From Scylla paramamosain (taxonomy: Eukaryota > Arthropoda > Malacostraca > Decapoda > Portunidae): DNA of 64,000 nucleotides. Positions 15,203 through 31,644 of this stretch are shown here, one piece after another (within the stretch, counting starts at the first letter, position 1; each line of letters begins with the position of its first letter). The position numbers and the translations under genes are program-made. The notes below the pieces were generated by a model. That model ran no database searches, was not told where the DNA came from, and saw only the letters and a program-made list of their open reading frames with translations. The DNA lies in NCBI RefSeq assembly GCF_035594125.1, contig NC_087198.1, positions 5,997,965 through 6,061,964 on the forward strand, in the 5' to 3' direction.

Positions 15203-15233
<31 letters not shown>

Positions 15234-15899
15234 GCAGACAGATAGACAGACAGGCAAGGGAGCAGGCAGTTACATAGACATTGAAAAGACAAAACTCAAA
15301 AATAAAGAAAAAAAGAATTAAGAAAAAAATAAAGAAAACTGCAGAAAAAAAAAACACAAACACTTTACTGTGAGTCTCTCCATTGTAGGTTTTTAATACC
15401 AGACGGGAAAATAAGAAAGTTTTGATGTTGACGGTGTAACTTGGGAGATATTAGCTGTGATGGAAGGCGGGGCTCACTGCTGCCAGGACTCATGATGACG
15501 CACTAATACCTTGCAGGCGACAGGGGAAGAAATTAAATACCAAACAATCAAGCTTACAGGAAAAACATGTAATAGTGCAGGAGGACAATGCTGAAAAGAA
15601 GGAAAATAAAGGAAAAAAGAAAATAATGAAAGATAGAGCAAAGAAAACACAAGAAAGGTACAGAAAGGAAAAGAACAAAACGAATACGAAAAAATAAAAA
15701 AGAAACAAAGAAAGAAAAAGAAATATGAAAGAAAAAAGAAAAAAGAAAGATTTGTGTTTTTAAGGTTACTTTACCAGCGCGTGATGGAGAGAAAATAAAA
15801 ATCCTGCAAAATTGGCAAAATATTTCGCACAAAGCTACTGTGGGAACTATTGATGTTGAGAAAAAAAAAAAAGTTTCCTATAAAAAATATAAAAAAAAG
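14459..15899. repeat. Microsatellite cluster and A/purine-rich DNA
   Basis: (AC)n lies at about 14459-14488, (GA)n at about 14629-14711, (TG)n at about 14911-14940 and (CAGA)n at about 15201-15250. A/purine-rich blocks occupy 14945-15120 and 15590-15750. No gene is supported. Confidence 0.8.
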
Positions 15900-16168
15900 T
15901 GAAGGTGTGTCGTATTCCGAGTGTTGGCCCAGGACTGGTACTCGTTGCGTCACCCTTCCTGGACCTCGGCATACAGAGTAGGATGGACAGTTCCTTTTTC
16001 CACCGTCTTTACGTTACCAATCACAGTTGACCGGCACCTCTTCAAGGCTTTGTAAACCTAGGAGCGAGCAATCGTCTCAAAAAAAATCCAGCTGTCACCA
16101 GGATTCGAACCCGATACTTCCTACAATGTAGTCAGACACGCTACCGACTGAGCTACCGCGGTCCAGGT
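15900..16168 (-). mobile_element. tRNA-derived SINE
   Basis: The minus strand begins with a tRNA-like head (about 16090-16165). It has an A box GTAGCTCAGTCGGTAG, a near-perfect B box GGGTTCGAATCC and a T-arm that can pair with one wobble. The acceptor stem and anticodon arm do not fold cleanly, so it is not a functional tRNA gene. A unique SINE body of about 180 bp follows and ends near 15900 before an A/T-rich tail. A (GA)n run lies just upstream at 16190-16220. Confidence 0.65.
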
Positions 16169-16188
16169 ATCTCGCTTATACTAAGGCC

Positions 16189-16225
<37 letters not shown>

Positions 16226-16299
16226 GACTTAAACCGAGGAACCAACTTTGAATTTATACAAGAGAAAGTCACTGTGGAAAATAATAAAAGGTAGAGCGA

Positions 16300-16865
16300 T
16301 TAAAGAGAGGAAGAATTCATTGTTTCTTGCATTACTGAGATTACTAAGATTCATTTCGCTGGATTACCAAAGAAAAAAAAATAAGAAAACTCGCTGCGGG
16401 AATGACGTATGGCGATTAAAAAATAGAAAAAAAAAATGTTTCCTACACTATTGTTACAACTATGAAATTTACCCTGCATTGAAAAAATAAATAAATAAAA
16501 TAAGAAATAAAACAGAAACCCATTGCGGAAATAACAGATAGGACAGGAAAAAAATAAATAAATAAATGTTTGCTGCACTACTGTTACAGCTAAGATTCTT
16601 TCCCATGCATTACAAAAAAAAAAAAAGAAGAAAAGAAAAAGGAAATCCACTACGGAAATAACAGATACGGCGATTAACGAATGGAGAAAAAAATAAATGC
16701 CTCCTGCATTGCTGTGATTAATAACAGTCTTTTTTATGGCATTAAAAACAAATAAATTAATTAAACCATACAATATACACAAATAGGCCGCTGCGGAAAC
16801 ATCCATTCAACAATTACAGGAAAAAAAAAAGTAAAAGTTCCCACAATCTCTTACAACCAAGACTT
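16300..16865 (+). repeat. Degenerate satellite, period about 130 bp
   Basis: Five diverged units are marked by TGTTTCYTGCAYTAYTGTTACAR-like motifs near 16320, 16437, 16566, 16698 and 16835. Each is followed by an A-rich run and a CTGCGGAAATAACAGATA-like motif. It is separate from the 144-bp array at 2.85-4.75 kb. Confidence 0.75.
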
Positions 16866-17120
16866 TTTTTTTCCCCCAGATTATCACATTTTCCGTCAGG
16901 GATCTGAGGGGGCGGCGGAGCGTCATGAGGGGCGCCGCGCCAGCCATTACGCTCCCCCAAGGACTCAGCACAGAGGCAAGGGGAGGGAGCACTCGTATAT
17001 TATTAGCGCCGCGGGGGATGAACGCTTCACTCATGCTTAATTAACACGCTTCCCGCTCAGGTGAAGACGAGAACCACCTGGACTGCTAAAGGGAGGGAAG
17101 TAAGAGCTCCTGTGAGTTAT
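16866..17120. other. CpG-richer unique patch
   Basis: About 16890-17010 is noticeably richer in G, C and CG than its surroundings. A minus-strand open frame of about 75 codons has no recognisable domain. It could be a regulatory or exonic remnant. Confidence 0.3.
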
Positions 17121-17720
17121 CAGGTGAGCAAAGACGCCATTTCAGCTTTGCAGGTAAACTCGCGAATCAGCAGAACTAATAATGTTGAGAAAGGCAGCAG
17201 TTCCATGCCACTCAGGTGTGCAATGTGATCGGGGCATTTTCCTCTGGTTAAGGAAGGTGGCATTTCAACTTTCCAGGTTGTTCATTCAGTTCTCAGACAC
17301 GAGAGACAAGGTGACTTGTGAACTGAAGAAAGACAACTCCTATATTACTTAGGTGACCAATTTAAATAGAGCGCTTTTCTCGTGAACAAAGGTGGTATTT
17401 CAACTTTCTAGATGATTAACTAATCAATTTTTTTTTTTTCAGATAAACACGAGAAACAAAAAGATTAATGAACTGGAGAAAAACAAAAGTTCCATATTGC
17501 TAAGGTGAGCAATGTGAAAATGCTATCAGCTATTTTCTCAGGTGAACAAAGATGGCATTTCAACTTCCTAGGTGAACAAGTTGAACCACGAGGAACATCG
17601 TAACTAATAAACTGGAGACAGGCAGAATTTCTAAACCACTCAGGTGAACAATATGAACCAATCACAAGATACTTTTCAGGTGAACAAAGATGACATTTCA
17701 ACTTTCCAGGTTAATAAATA
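17121..17720 (+). repeat. Degenerate satellite, period about 140 bp
   Basis: Five units carry GTGAACAAAGATGGCATTTC-like and AACTTTCCAGG motifs at about 17121, 17249, 17384, 17541 and 17680 (spacing 128-157 bp). Shared internal motifs include CTGGAGA and CCACTCAGGTG. Confidence 0.8.
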
Positions 17721-17814
17721 TATTCCTAATTATGCTTTTTCATCTTTCTGCGTCTTATATATAACAGAGGAACATCAAGACTCCTAAGGAGTTAACTAAA
17801 CTGACCAACCTATT

Positions 17815-18090
17815 CTGTCCGCCTCTCTAATGCAGGAGTTAACCAGTATTTTCAGTCATTCATCCCTTTCTCTGGTAAACTCAGGAACTCCCTGCCTGCT
17901 TCTGTATTTCCACCTTCCTCTGACTCGAATTCCTTCAAGAGGGAGGTTTCAAGACACTTATCCTTCAGTTTTTGACTACTGCTTTGGACACTTTTCTGGG
18001 AATGGCATCTCAGTTGGCTTTCATTTTTTTATTTATTTTTTTTTGTTGCCCTTGGCCAGTGTCCCTCCTACGTAAAACAAGAAAAAAAAA
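17815..18090 (+). mobile_element. LINE 3' end with A-rich tail
   Basis: The plus strand encodes remnants resembling NSLPAS..FPPS..LNSFKREVSRHL, typical of the extreme C-terminus of LINE reverse transcriptase ORFs, with stops. It ends in TTGCCCTTGGCCAGTGTCCC at about 18047-18066, TACGTAAAA and an A tail at 18080-18090. The terminal 30-35 bp are shared with the retroposon at 8036-8075. From memory of decapod repeats I think it belongs to the same LINE family as 46.27-47.65 kb, but this cannot be shown from the window. Confidence 0.75.
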
Positions 18091-21189
<3,099 letters not shown>

Positions 21190-21202
21190 TTAAATTGACA
21201 GA

Positions 21203-21960
21203 CACCTACAACGCCAGAGGAGTGGATGACTGTGGCTCATGGATTTCAGAGAAGATGGAATTTCCCAAACTGTTTGGGAGCTATTGACGGGAAGCATGTG
21301 TCGATAAGAGCTCCACGTGATAGTGGTTCATATTTTTACAACTACAAAGGCAACCACAGCATTGTACTTCTTGCCATATGTGACGCAAATTGTGAATTTA
21401 TATATGCGGACATAGGCACAAATGGTAGAGTATCAGATGGTGGTGTGTGGGACAAGTGTTCTGTCAGTAGTCTCATACAAAATAATACTGCTGGTTTGCC
21501 AGAAGATTCAATTCTTGGAAGTAGTAGTCTACCATTTAAATATGTTTTTGTGGCAGAAGATGCATTTCCATTGCAGCGACACATTATGAAACCTTTTTCA
21601 CATAGGAGTCAGGATACAAGAGAGCGCATTTTCTCATACCGGCTCTCTAGGGCATGGCGAACCGTGGAAAATGCATTTGGTATTTTGGCCAATAGATTTC
21701 GTGTGTTTCACTCACCAATTAATCTACCTCCATCAAAGATTGAATATATTGTTTTAGCATGCAAATCTTTGCATAACTTTCTCATAAGAGAACCATTGTG
21801 AGACACTACACGCCGGAAGGATATTTAGATGTTGAAGATCTGTCAGTAGGACAAATTATTCCTGGAACATGGCGACAAACTCCTGAGTTACCAGGAACAC
21901 AGAGAGTAATCTGTAATGACATGGCTGATGGTAAGAGTGTGCGGTGAACAGTTTATGGAT
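21203..21960 (+). pseudogene. HARBI1-like transposase nuclease (DDE_Tnp_4)
   Basis: The main open frame (to the stop at 21801) contains the family blocks in order: GAIDGKHV with the first catalytic aspartate, DGGVWD, AEDAFPL with the second aspartate, and RTVENAFG with the glutamate. Coding similarity starts upstream of the first ATG (21226) at TPTTPEEW, just after an AG that could be a splice acceptor; the N-terminal exon is not found. After the stop at 21799-21801 the reading continues one base shifted (YTPEGYLDVEDL) to about 21948. A further one-base insertion there breaks it again before a FMDYFNG tail. This nuclease works with the MADF partner to cut transposon ends in the nucleus. This copy is a near-miss pseudogene. 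Confidence 0.85.
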
Positions 21961-22288
21961 TACTTTAATGGAGTGTAGGGGCAAGTATCATGGCAACACT
22001 TGTTACATAGGTGAAGAGGGTTAATTGTGATAAATGTCTATATACCTAGGTGTATTTTCATGTTGTGTATTGTCTCTGAATGTAATACTTATTGAACTTT
22101 GTATTCATGTACATATGTGCACATGTGAAACAAAAAGACTTGGCTTTCTTTATGTGGTAAACAGCAAATTATTATTATTTCTCATAATGAAATTATAACA
22201 GTGTCTACAATGTTTCATTTCCCTTTCTTTTCATCACCATCTTTATCAATTAAATCACCACATCCTGCATGTCTCCGGTGAAATGCCT

Positions 22289-22426
<138 letters not shown>

Positions 22427-22487
22427 GAAAGAGATCGTTTATGAACTTACCTCATGATCATTATGTTCTTCCACAGCTTTGTTACTG

Positions 22488-22888
22488 TCAGGATCGATTG
22501 TTTGACTGAGATGTCCTCGTTATGCCACCATCATTGAGAAAAGAAAGCTCATCAAAGCACCATAACTTGGGGTTGTACACGTCGTCCGTCCCCAGCTCCT
22601 GACTTGCGAGAGTTTTCTATCTCTCGCATTTCACGCCTGTACTGATTTCGCAAACAATCTAGTTTCTTTTTTATATCCGCAATGGGTACGGATGCATACT
22701 TCTTTTCTATTTCTCTTGTTATTGCTGTAAGGGCTGTTACATGTTTATTTCTGTCCTTATAATCAGCCACTCTTTATGTTCCACAAGCAAGGTTTTTGAC
22801 GGTACATATCAATTATCCATGCTGTATCTTCCCTGGACCACTGAACGTTTCCTCCTTCAGGTACACTTGTAGAAGGACCGCCAGACAT
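22488..22888 (-). pseudogene. MADF-domain DNA-binding protein of the Harbinger element
   Basis: The frame starts at an ATG at 22888 (MSGGPSTSVPEGGN) and enters a MADF domain (IIDMYRQKPCLWNIKS). A one-base shift near 22769 moves to DYKDRNKHVTALTAITREIE and KKKLDCLRNQYRREMREI. A second shift at a GGGG run near 22602 moves to DDVYNPKLWCFDELSFL. It ends at TGA 22488-22490. MADF proteins (a Myb/SANT-like fold) bind transposon ends and help import the HARBI1-type nuclease. The order and content match the family well; only the two single-base shifts spoil it. Confidence 0.8.
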
Positions 22889-23149
22889 GCTGATATGCAC
22901 AGAACACTTTGAATGCGAGATAGATTCCTACTTAATTACGAGGACACATTTAGTGTTTCGCATCATACCACTCGAAACAGTTTCTGGGGTTTCCTGCAAA
23001 CTCACAGACATTTGCCCGCTAGTTTGCCCCCAGTCTCCTCGCTTCTGACGTCACCTTCGTGCCTGCCACTCACCCTCCTTGCTATTGTATTGGAACGGGA
23101 TCTGGTATCACTGTTTGCCCGTCGAGCATGCTCGATAGTGTGGACACAC

Positions 23150-23775
23150 CTTAAATTAGTGAGCCAGGGAGGAACAAACAGTAACTCACCTGACGCCTGC
23201 TGTCGTGTGGCGCTGGCATGGAGGGAAGACGTGAAACTCTCCAGGGCCATGATACCAGAGGGGGAGACAGGCAGGCGAGGTGATTCTGATAATGAGAGGA
23301 GGGACGTGTGATGCATTTAGGTCTCAGAAGCACTTAAATGAAGAGAGATGAATTTAAAAGCCGTTAAATGAAGGGTTGAGTGTAAGAGATAACGTGTCAT
23401 GTACTGGGCAGTGATGACACTTAATTGGAAATAAGGAGCTTGAGGAGCAAAGTGATGATTATGAAGGTAACGTGTGATTTACTAAGTGACGCTAGATAGG
23501 ACAAGCAGGTGCACTAACTGGTGGTGACTGTGGTGTTAACATGTGATGTGTTATGCTAGACAATACCCGGAAGCGAGCACATGATCATTATGTGACAGTG
23601 TATCATGTATTTTATTGGACAAAGATACAGCAGATGGGGAAAAAGGATCTAGACCAAGTATTAGTGATCGTAATGGTGTGATTGAGAGGAAGGAGAGGGT
23701 AAAGCCAGACTGAGAAGAGGAAGCCCATTAACTTCACCCACACGCCTTCAGTCTTACACTCATTTTAACAGTTTA
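23150..23775. other. Unannotated unique DNA
   Basis: No gene or element recognised. Confidence 0.5.
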
Positions 23776-23779
23776 TTAA

Positions 23780-24170
23780 CCCTTTTATTGGTATGGCTGG
23801 CCTTCGCTATCTTTTCTATCACTGTAAAAGTTGATTGCATGGAGACACAGGAGAGAAAAGAAATAAAACAAGGTTATTTTTGTGTTTTTTTCCCCTGAAG
23901 AAATATTAACGAGGGTCTAGCACAAAAATAGTATCTAAAAAGTACAGGTATTATAGTGTCTGGTCGCATGGCAGGGAGGGTAAGGAGAGCCGCACTGCCA
24001 GTACAGCCGTCAGGAAGCCAATCCCGTATATTTGCCTGTTAATCCTGTCATCAACTCTGGTTCGAACTAACCGAACATAATTCGAACAGGCCGAACATAA
24101 TTGAACCATACCACAAACAACCAAACACTACAGGTATTAAAGGGGAAAATTTTGTCCAGTAGTGAAAGGC
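23780..24170 (-). mobile_element. TTAA-flanked MITE (copy B) with a nested MITE
   Basis: Plus-strand ends are TTAA|CCCTTTTATTGG at 23776-23780 and CCAGTAGTGAAAGGC|TTAA ending at 24174. These give short inverted termini (CCTTTYAYT) and a TTAA target duplication, as in piggyBac-type elements. The minus-strand body matches copy A at 13681-13756 once the 177-bp insertion at 23954-24130 is removed. No protein is encoded. Confidence 0.7.
23954..24130. mobile_element. 177-bp hAT-like MITE with 9-bp target duplication
   Basis: The insertion starts TAGTGTCTGG and ends CCAAACACTA (inverted, 9 of 10 matching). It is flanked on both sides by CAGGTATTA (23945-23953 and 24131-24139). The other copies of the host repeat have this site only once, which shows the empty state. 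Internal CGAACATAATT repeats occur twice. The ends and an 8-9-bp duplication suggest hAT superfamily; this is inference. Confidence 0.8.
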
Positions 24171-24226
24171 TTAAAGAACGTTGATACAAAAAAGTGTGGC
24201 GGTTAACGATGCAAAGATTGGCAGGG

Positions 24227-26077
<1,851 letters not shown>

Positions 26078-26109
26078 AGAGAGAGAGAGAGAGAGAGAGA
26101 AGGGGGGTT

Positions 26110-26202
<93 letters not shown>

Positions 26203-26285
26203 TTGCTTTAGCTGACAACTGTAATGAAGTATCTCTATCTTATGGTGTCTGACGCTATTTGCGTAGTAAATTAATCAAATCAAAT

Positions 26286-26375
<90 letters not shown>

Positions 26376-26875
26376 AGAGGAACTTTAAGGTAAATTAAAG
26401 AATTATAGCAAAAGGAGCGTACTAAGATTGTTGGAGGAGGAGGAGGAGGAGGAGGAGGAGGAAGATGACGAGGAGCAGGAGGAGCAGAAAGAAGAAGAAG
26501 AGCAGGAGGAATAAAAAGACAAGGAGCAGCAGGAGGAGGAGAAGGAAGAAGAGTTGACAGGAAGCGGAGGTGAATCACCGTAAACTCTTTTATATACAAT
26601 CTTTTGAAAGGAACGGGATCCTTATGAAAACCTTTGTAGTGCTTCTGTAGTTAGTGGCAGCTTTCATAATCACGTGACTCAAGTAAGGTAACAAGAGCCC
26701 TGCCATCACTAGTTGCCGGAAGTGTGATATAACATGCGGGATTATGTAACACTGATAATTTCTTTTTTTACATTTTTTTTTTCTGTACGTAGATTAAACA
26801 TTAAGTTTTCCAGATTTTTTTTCCGTTTTTCGCAAAGTGCAGTGTTTTTTTTTTTCTATAACTTCTTGATAGCCT

Positions 26876-26974
<99 letters not shown>

Positions 26975-26980
26975 CTACAG
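26078..26980. repeat. (GA)n/(CT)n cluster with GGA block
   Basis: (GA)n at 26078-26101 faces (CT)n at 26113-26198 across 11 bp, a potential long hairpin. Further (CT)n runs lie at 26290-26372 and 26876-26971. A GGA/GCAGGA block lies at about 26430-26545. No gene is seen. Confidence 0.85.
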
Positions 26981-27622
26981 TTATTATATGTTCTGTCCAC
27001 GAACCTGAGGACATATCGCATCCTAAACAAAACAGACGTTCCCTTCCCGTCTTCACGTCTGAAAGTTGCAATATTTACTTTTTTGTCATCGAGCACAGCA
27101 GGCGATGTTTCTGGCGCTGGTGTGTTTGATAAAGCAACTGTTTGAGATTCCAGATTCTGCTTTTGAACGCGAAGGTTTAATGAACCGATCGAAATTTATT
27201 GCATGTTTTCTTACTTACATCTCTCCTGTGTGCCTTCATTGCGTAGCTTTTCAACAGGTCTGCTCCTTCAGTGTCCCTCTTGTCATCTAAAAAATTACTT
27301 AGCCCACAACATTACGTATGCTAAGATCACCACCTTGCCTCCGTTTTCTTCGTCCCTTCATTTTCATTCTTGTCCTTGTCACTGTCGTCCTCCTTGACCT
27401 CCTCCTCCTCCTCCTCCTAGCTCTTGTTTTTGTTGTTGTTTTTGTTGTTATTGTTCTCCTTCTCTTCCTCCTCCCCCTTCACCACCACCACCACTACCAC
27501 CACCACCACCATCACCACCCACATCCCCTTTACGGTGCCACCAATCCCCTGAACAAACATCACCACCCCTCACGTAAGCCCATAACTCAACGTTAACACC
27601 TGCCTCCCCTTGGTTCCTGCAG
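26981..27622. other. Unannotated DNA with CTC and CAC trinucleotide runs
   Basis: Short (CTC)n near 27395 and (CAC)n at about 27480-27520 precede a candidate exon. Confidence 0.5.
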
Positions 27623-27780
27623 CAGAGGGAGGTGTTCGACGCGCTCTTCTTTACCACCTGGTTCTGCACGACCTGGACGAGGCCTCGCCTGTCATCCCTG
27701 CTTCGCGAGGGACAAGGACTCACTCAAGGTTTCCCTCAAAACCATCGCGCAGAATTTCAGGGACCGCGGCGTCACTTTCA
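27623..27780 (+). CDS. Candidate internal exon of an unrecognised gene
   Basis: The exon is bounded by a good acceptor (CCCTTGGTTCCTGCAG ending at 27622) and a consensus donor (GTAAGT at 27781). The 158-bp segment reads with protein-like composition, but the best translation changes frame once. GVRRALLYHLVLHDLDEASP in one frame is followed by CFARDKDSLKVSLKTIAQNF and RDRGVTF in another, with a one-base loss near 27693. I do not recognise the family. It could be a real exon with an assembly indel or a dead exon. Confidence 0.45.
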
Positions 27781-27784
27781 GTAA

Positions 27785-27789
<5 letters not shown>

Positions 27790-27823
<34 letters not shown>

Positions 27824-28153
27824 AGGAGTTGTTTTCATTTCTGGATGTGCGTTGTAATCCCACGCTCAGGGCGGCACAACAGCAAGGAGAGGCATGTCCC
27901 GAGCCCCGCCTAAGGACAATGTCTCTCTGGGGGATTTTTAGGGATAAGCCGCTCGAGCTGACTGCCGCCTTGTTGTCCTGGGCACTGCTGAGACCGAGGG
28001 CAGGGAGGGAGGGAGAGAGGCAGGAAGAAAAGGGACTTAGCTTGGAGGAAGAGCTTGTCTGTGTTTTATCTCTTCGTAGGGATGATTGTTTCAGTAGGGG
28101 AATGAATTTTATTTATTTATTTGTTGCGAGAGATCCAAACACGATACATACGT

Positions 28154-28203
<50 letters not shown>

Positions 28204-28688
28204 GTGCGAGGCAGCATCACAACACACACAGAGGCTGAGTAGTGCCTCTACATCCCTGAGAGAGTGTCACAGGGACTAAGGCGGTTATGAGATGAAAGGT
28301 GGGCGAGAACTTCACACTCCAGAATAAATTCCAGCGCCTGATGTGAGAGAATCGGGAAGGTGTGACGTCACCTTCAGAAATCGCAGCGATCGTGCCTCAG
28401 CCATGTAAGTGAAGCAAGAGTCGAGGGCAAAGTTGCCTTGATTTGGCTTGGCAGGTTGTCAGCACGGCACCACTTGGTATTATTCTAGCGACACATTATG
28501 AAATTCCATCCAAGTCAGCTGCCGTTGAAGGATAAATGACAAGAAAGAATATTTTCCTAGCAATAAAAAAAATTCAATGTGTTAAATCAGAAGGATAGAA
28601 GGACACGATAGAAAATTTTTAATTTATTAATGGTGAAGTATTACGAAATGACTCAACTAAAATAGCTCTCTTAACATATGCTAACACA

Positions 28689-28756
<68 letters not shown>

Positions 28757-30699
28757 AAAAATAATTGGGGATTATTTTACTAGCTTTGGGGCACAACCCA
28801 CCAGAGGGGCACAACCCACCAGAATAATGAAAACTGACATAAAAAAAAAAACTCTTTATTTTCTAAGGACTGAAAGATGGACGATTATTGATTATTGTTG
28901 GTAAAAGCAATATTTTCAGTGGGGAGAGAAAGCAGTAGTAGTTTTCTGTCTTGAATGTGCGAGGATCATATTGTAGTGTAATATGTTGTTATCGTCCAAA
29001 GTTTTAATGTGTTAGGTACAGACAGGAAGGTCTCACGCGTGTAATCAATAATAGTTCAGAGGAAAGGAGGAACAGCAGCACTAAGAAGGATGAGGCTCCG
29101 TCAGAGAAACACAGTACAGAAAAGCTCCTGGCGGGGTAACTAGAATGACTGGGTTTTAGAAGATCATGGATGTTGCCTGCAGGATGAAGGGTCTCGGCTC
29201 AGGCTCGATGAACAGAAAAAGACAAAGGCAAAGTTGACTGGACAAAACTACGGTGCCAAAAATACGTGTAAATGAGCAAGACAAGAGAGAAGTGCGGAGT
29301 GCACTGATGCAGGACTGATGAACATTAGACACTGTGTTCTTGATTAGCAATGGAAGGTCGGGTCAATAGTGTGAAAAACTAGGATGGAAAATATTAGTAC
29401 AAGTGTGGCTAGAGAACACAGTGTTCCAGGAAGTAAAAATATCGAAAAATATGAAAGAACCATTGTATAATAAAACTTTCTGTTGTGGAAGATCGGGAGT
29501 AAAGCTGATGAAAACTGCGTCATGATCATCATCATTATCATCATCATCATCATCATCATCATCATAAAATAAGGAAAGCTTCTGAAAATATTATTGAAAG
29601 AATGCAACGTCTCGAGAGAGATGGAAATCATGGGAGACGCGCACAGTATTTCTAGTGACTGTAATTTATGCTTCTCATTCTCGATATTTTTTTTTATTTT
29701 TATCACCAGTTCTACGTTTTTGTGACACAAATATGAAGGAGTGTGCGAACGATAAAGTTTCACAAAGCAAAGAACACTTTCGGCAGAAGCAAATTAAAGG
29801 CAGAAGGGAGTGAGGGGATGCAGGGCCACTTACCTCGGTGCAATGGTTGGCGCTGAGGTGACGCGTGGTGTGGTGACTGCCTCCTAGAGATTTTACCTGG
29901 TTTACGTTCCAGATGTGTGTGTGTGTGTGTGTGTATGTGTGTGTAAACGTTAACTCAAATCGATCATTTCCTCACGTCGCTTACACTCAAGAATTTGACA
30001 TGTTAATAGAGACGTGTCCTTTCATCCCTCGAGGAGTGACGCCCGCTTGCCTCCCGCTCCAGCACGGCAGGCAAAGAAAAACGAGAGTCTGTTCCCCCGC
30101 CTCCCCTGGAGCACCTGTTGCAACCCCGCAGGATTACAGACTTGCAGACTGGAAAGTTCTGCATTAATTTTACCGAATCTCGTAATCTCTTGGTAAATAG
30201 GAATCGGCGAGCAACAAGCGACCTTTCCTGGTTATTCATCATGATTCGAGATCATGATCTTAAATGTAACTTGTTTATCAATGAACCTTATATTTACATG
30301 TGACAGAATAGTCAGGCGTGGAGGGAAGAGCGCCTGAAGTGTGTGGACAGTGTGAAGACCAGTGCCAAGAAATGCCGGGGTTTTGAAAGCCGGAGAAACT
30401 CGGTGATGGTAAACTGTTGACGGTAAAAGATTAATGGGAAACTTTTTGGTGGTGCAAGTCAGATGAAAAATCTTTAAAGGTGGAAAAAAATATGGGATAT
30501 TTCCGTGATGGAACAAAGATAAGGAGTTTGTCGAGGCTGGTGACTGGCGGCTGGTCAGTGTGTGTGTGTCCAGCCTGTACTGTAAACAACAAGGCAGCTC
30601 AAGCTCCTGAGTTTTCAAGCTGTTTTCAAGTATTCTGCCAGTATTTGGACCACGCAACTACAAAAGCAAGTGTGTGAAGTCCTACTGCCTGTTGTGGTG
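27790..30699. other. Intergenic or intronic DNA with microsatellites
   Basis: (GA)n at 27788-27820, (TG)n at 28155-28200, (GA)n at 28691-28754, a tandem GGGGCACAACCCACCAGA duplicate at 28787-28823, (ATC)n at 29524-29566 and (TG)n at 29913-29945. No exon with convincing homology was found. Confidence 0.6.
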
Positions 30700-30795
30700 T
30701 GTAGAATTTTGAGGGAGTAGTGGGACTTAGTCTAAAAATAAGTTAAGAATCCAAGCAGCCTGGCAAAACCCTCCCTCAAATCCCTTCCCTTTGTT

Positions 30796-30845
30796 TGCGC
30801 ATGCGCACAAGGGTTGTGACGTCAGGACGCCGTTGCCATAGAAAC
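30796..30845 (+). promoter_or_regulatory. LINE internal promoter: NRF1, CRE and X-box motifs
   Basis: Within 50 bp lie the palindrome TGCGCATGCGCA (30796-30807, the NRF1 consensus), TGACGTCA (30817-30824, a perfect CREB/ATF site) and GTTGCCATAGAAAC (30832-30845, an RFX X-box). The ORF1 start codon follows 23 bp later. The match to known consensus sites is direct; their use by this element is inferred. Confidence 0.7.
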
Positions 30846-30868
30846 GCGGCGAACTGCTGAACGCCACC

Positions 30869-31612
30869 ATGGCCCGGCAAGTAGCAGAATTACGGAAATT
30901 ACAAAGACATCAGCTTAAACAAATAAATAAGGATGACTTGATAGACAGCATTTTGTCATACAACGAAGAAGAACAACTCCATACCATCACCGGACAGTTT
31001 GCTTCATTAATGCAAGAAATAAATGAGCTGAAAGCTATGCTGTCATCTCCTGACAGTGTTGTGAACAAGAGACTCACTGAAATGGAGGCCAGAATTGAGA
31101 AGCAAGGACGAATTATAGCCGCACAGCAACAGTTTTTGGAAGCTGTGGACAAGAAGGAAAGAGAGAACAACATAGTCATCCTTGGCGTAAAAGAGCAGAA
31201 TGAGTCACTAGAAGGCGCTACAAACGACGAAGACAAGTTAGAAGTTCTATGGAACAAAATTGGTGTCGAGGACGTCCGAGGAACGCACCGGAGGTTGGGA
31301 CGTGAAGCCAACAACGGAGAAAGCCGCAGGTCTCGCCCTATACTGCTGACCCTGACGGATAAGGATGTAAGGAGTCGCGTCTTGGAGAACAGCAATCGTC
31401 TGAAGAATGCAGGAGATAATGTCAAATCCATCTATATTAAGAAGGATGTTCACCCTAGCGTCAGGAGGGAGTGGAAGAGGTTGCGAGACGTTGAGAGAGA
31501 GGAGAAGGAGAAGCCAGAAAATGTTGGGTGCGTTATCCGCCTTGATCCAAGAGAACGTAAAGTGTACAAGGATGGTGAGATAATTGATAGTTGGAATCCT
31601 TTGTTTTTTTAG
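30869..31612 (+). CDS. LINE ORF1 protein
   Basis: A 247-residue protein starting at a perfect Kozak ATG (GCCACCATGG). Residues about 40-95 form a predicted coiled coil (QEINELKAMLS ... RLTEMEARIEKQGRII). A region beginning ERENNIVILGVKEQ resembles the RNA-recognition fold of L1-type ORF1 proteins. A basic C-terminal part follows (KDVHPSVRREWKRLRDVERE). No zinc knuckles are seen. Such proteins bind LINE RNA as multimers. The stop follows a T7 run, 32 bases before the ORF2 ATG. Confidence 0.85.
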   Translation: MARQVAELRKLQRHQLKQINKDDLIDSILSYNEEEQLHTITGQFASLMQEINELKAMLSSPDSVVNKRLTEMEARIEKQGRIIAAQQQFLEAVDKKERENNIVILGVKEQNESLEGATNDEDKLEVLWNKIGVEDVRGTHRRLGREANNGESRRSRPILLTLTDKDVRSRVLENSNRLKNAGDNVKSIYIKKDVHPSVRREWKRLRDVEREEKEKPENVGCVIRLDPRERKVYKDGEIIDSWNPLFF

Positions 31613-31644
31613 ATAATCCACAGCAAGTGAGTCAGATAAAGATA

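Noticed and set aside
16090..16168. Functional tRNA gene on the minus strand
   Set aside because: A and B boxes are good, but the acceptor stem does not pair and the anticodon arm is irregular; a tRNA-derived SINE fits better.
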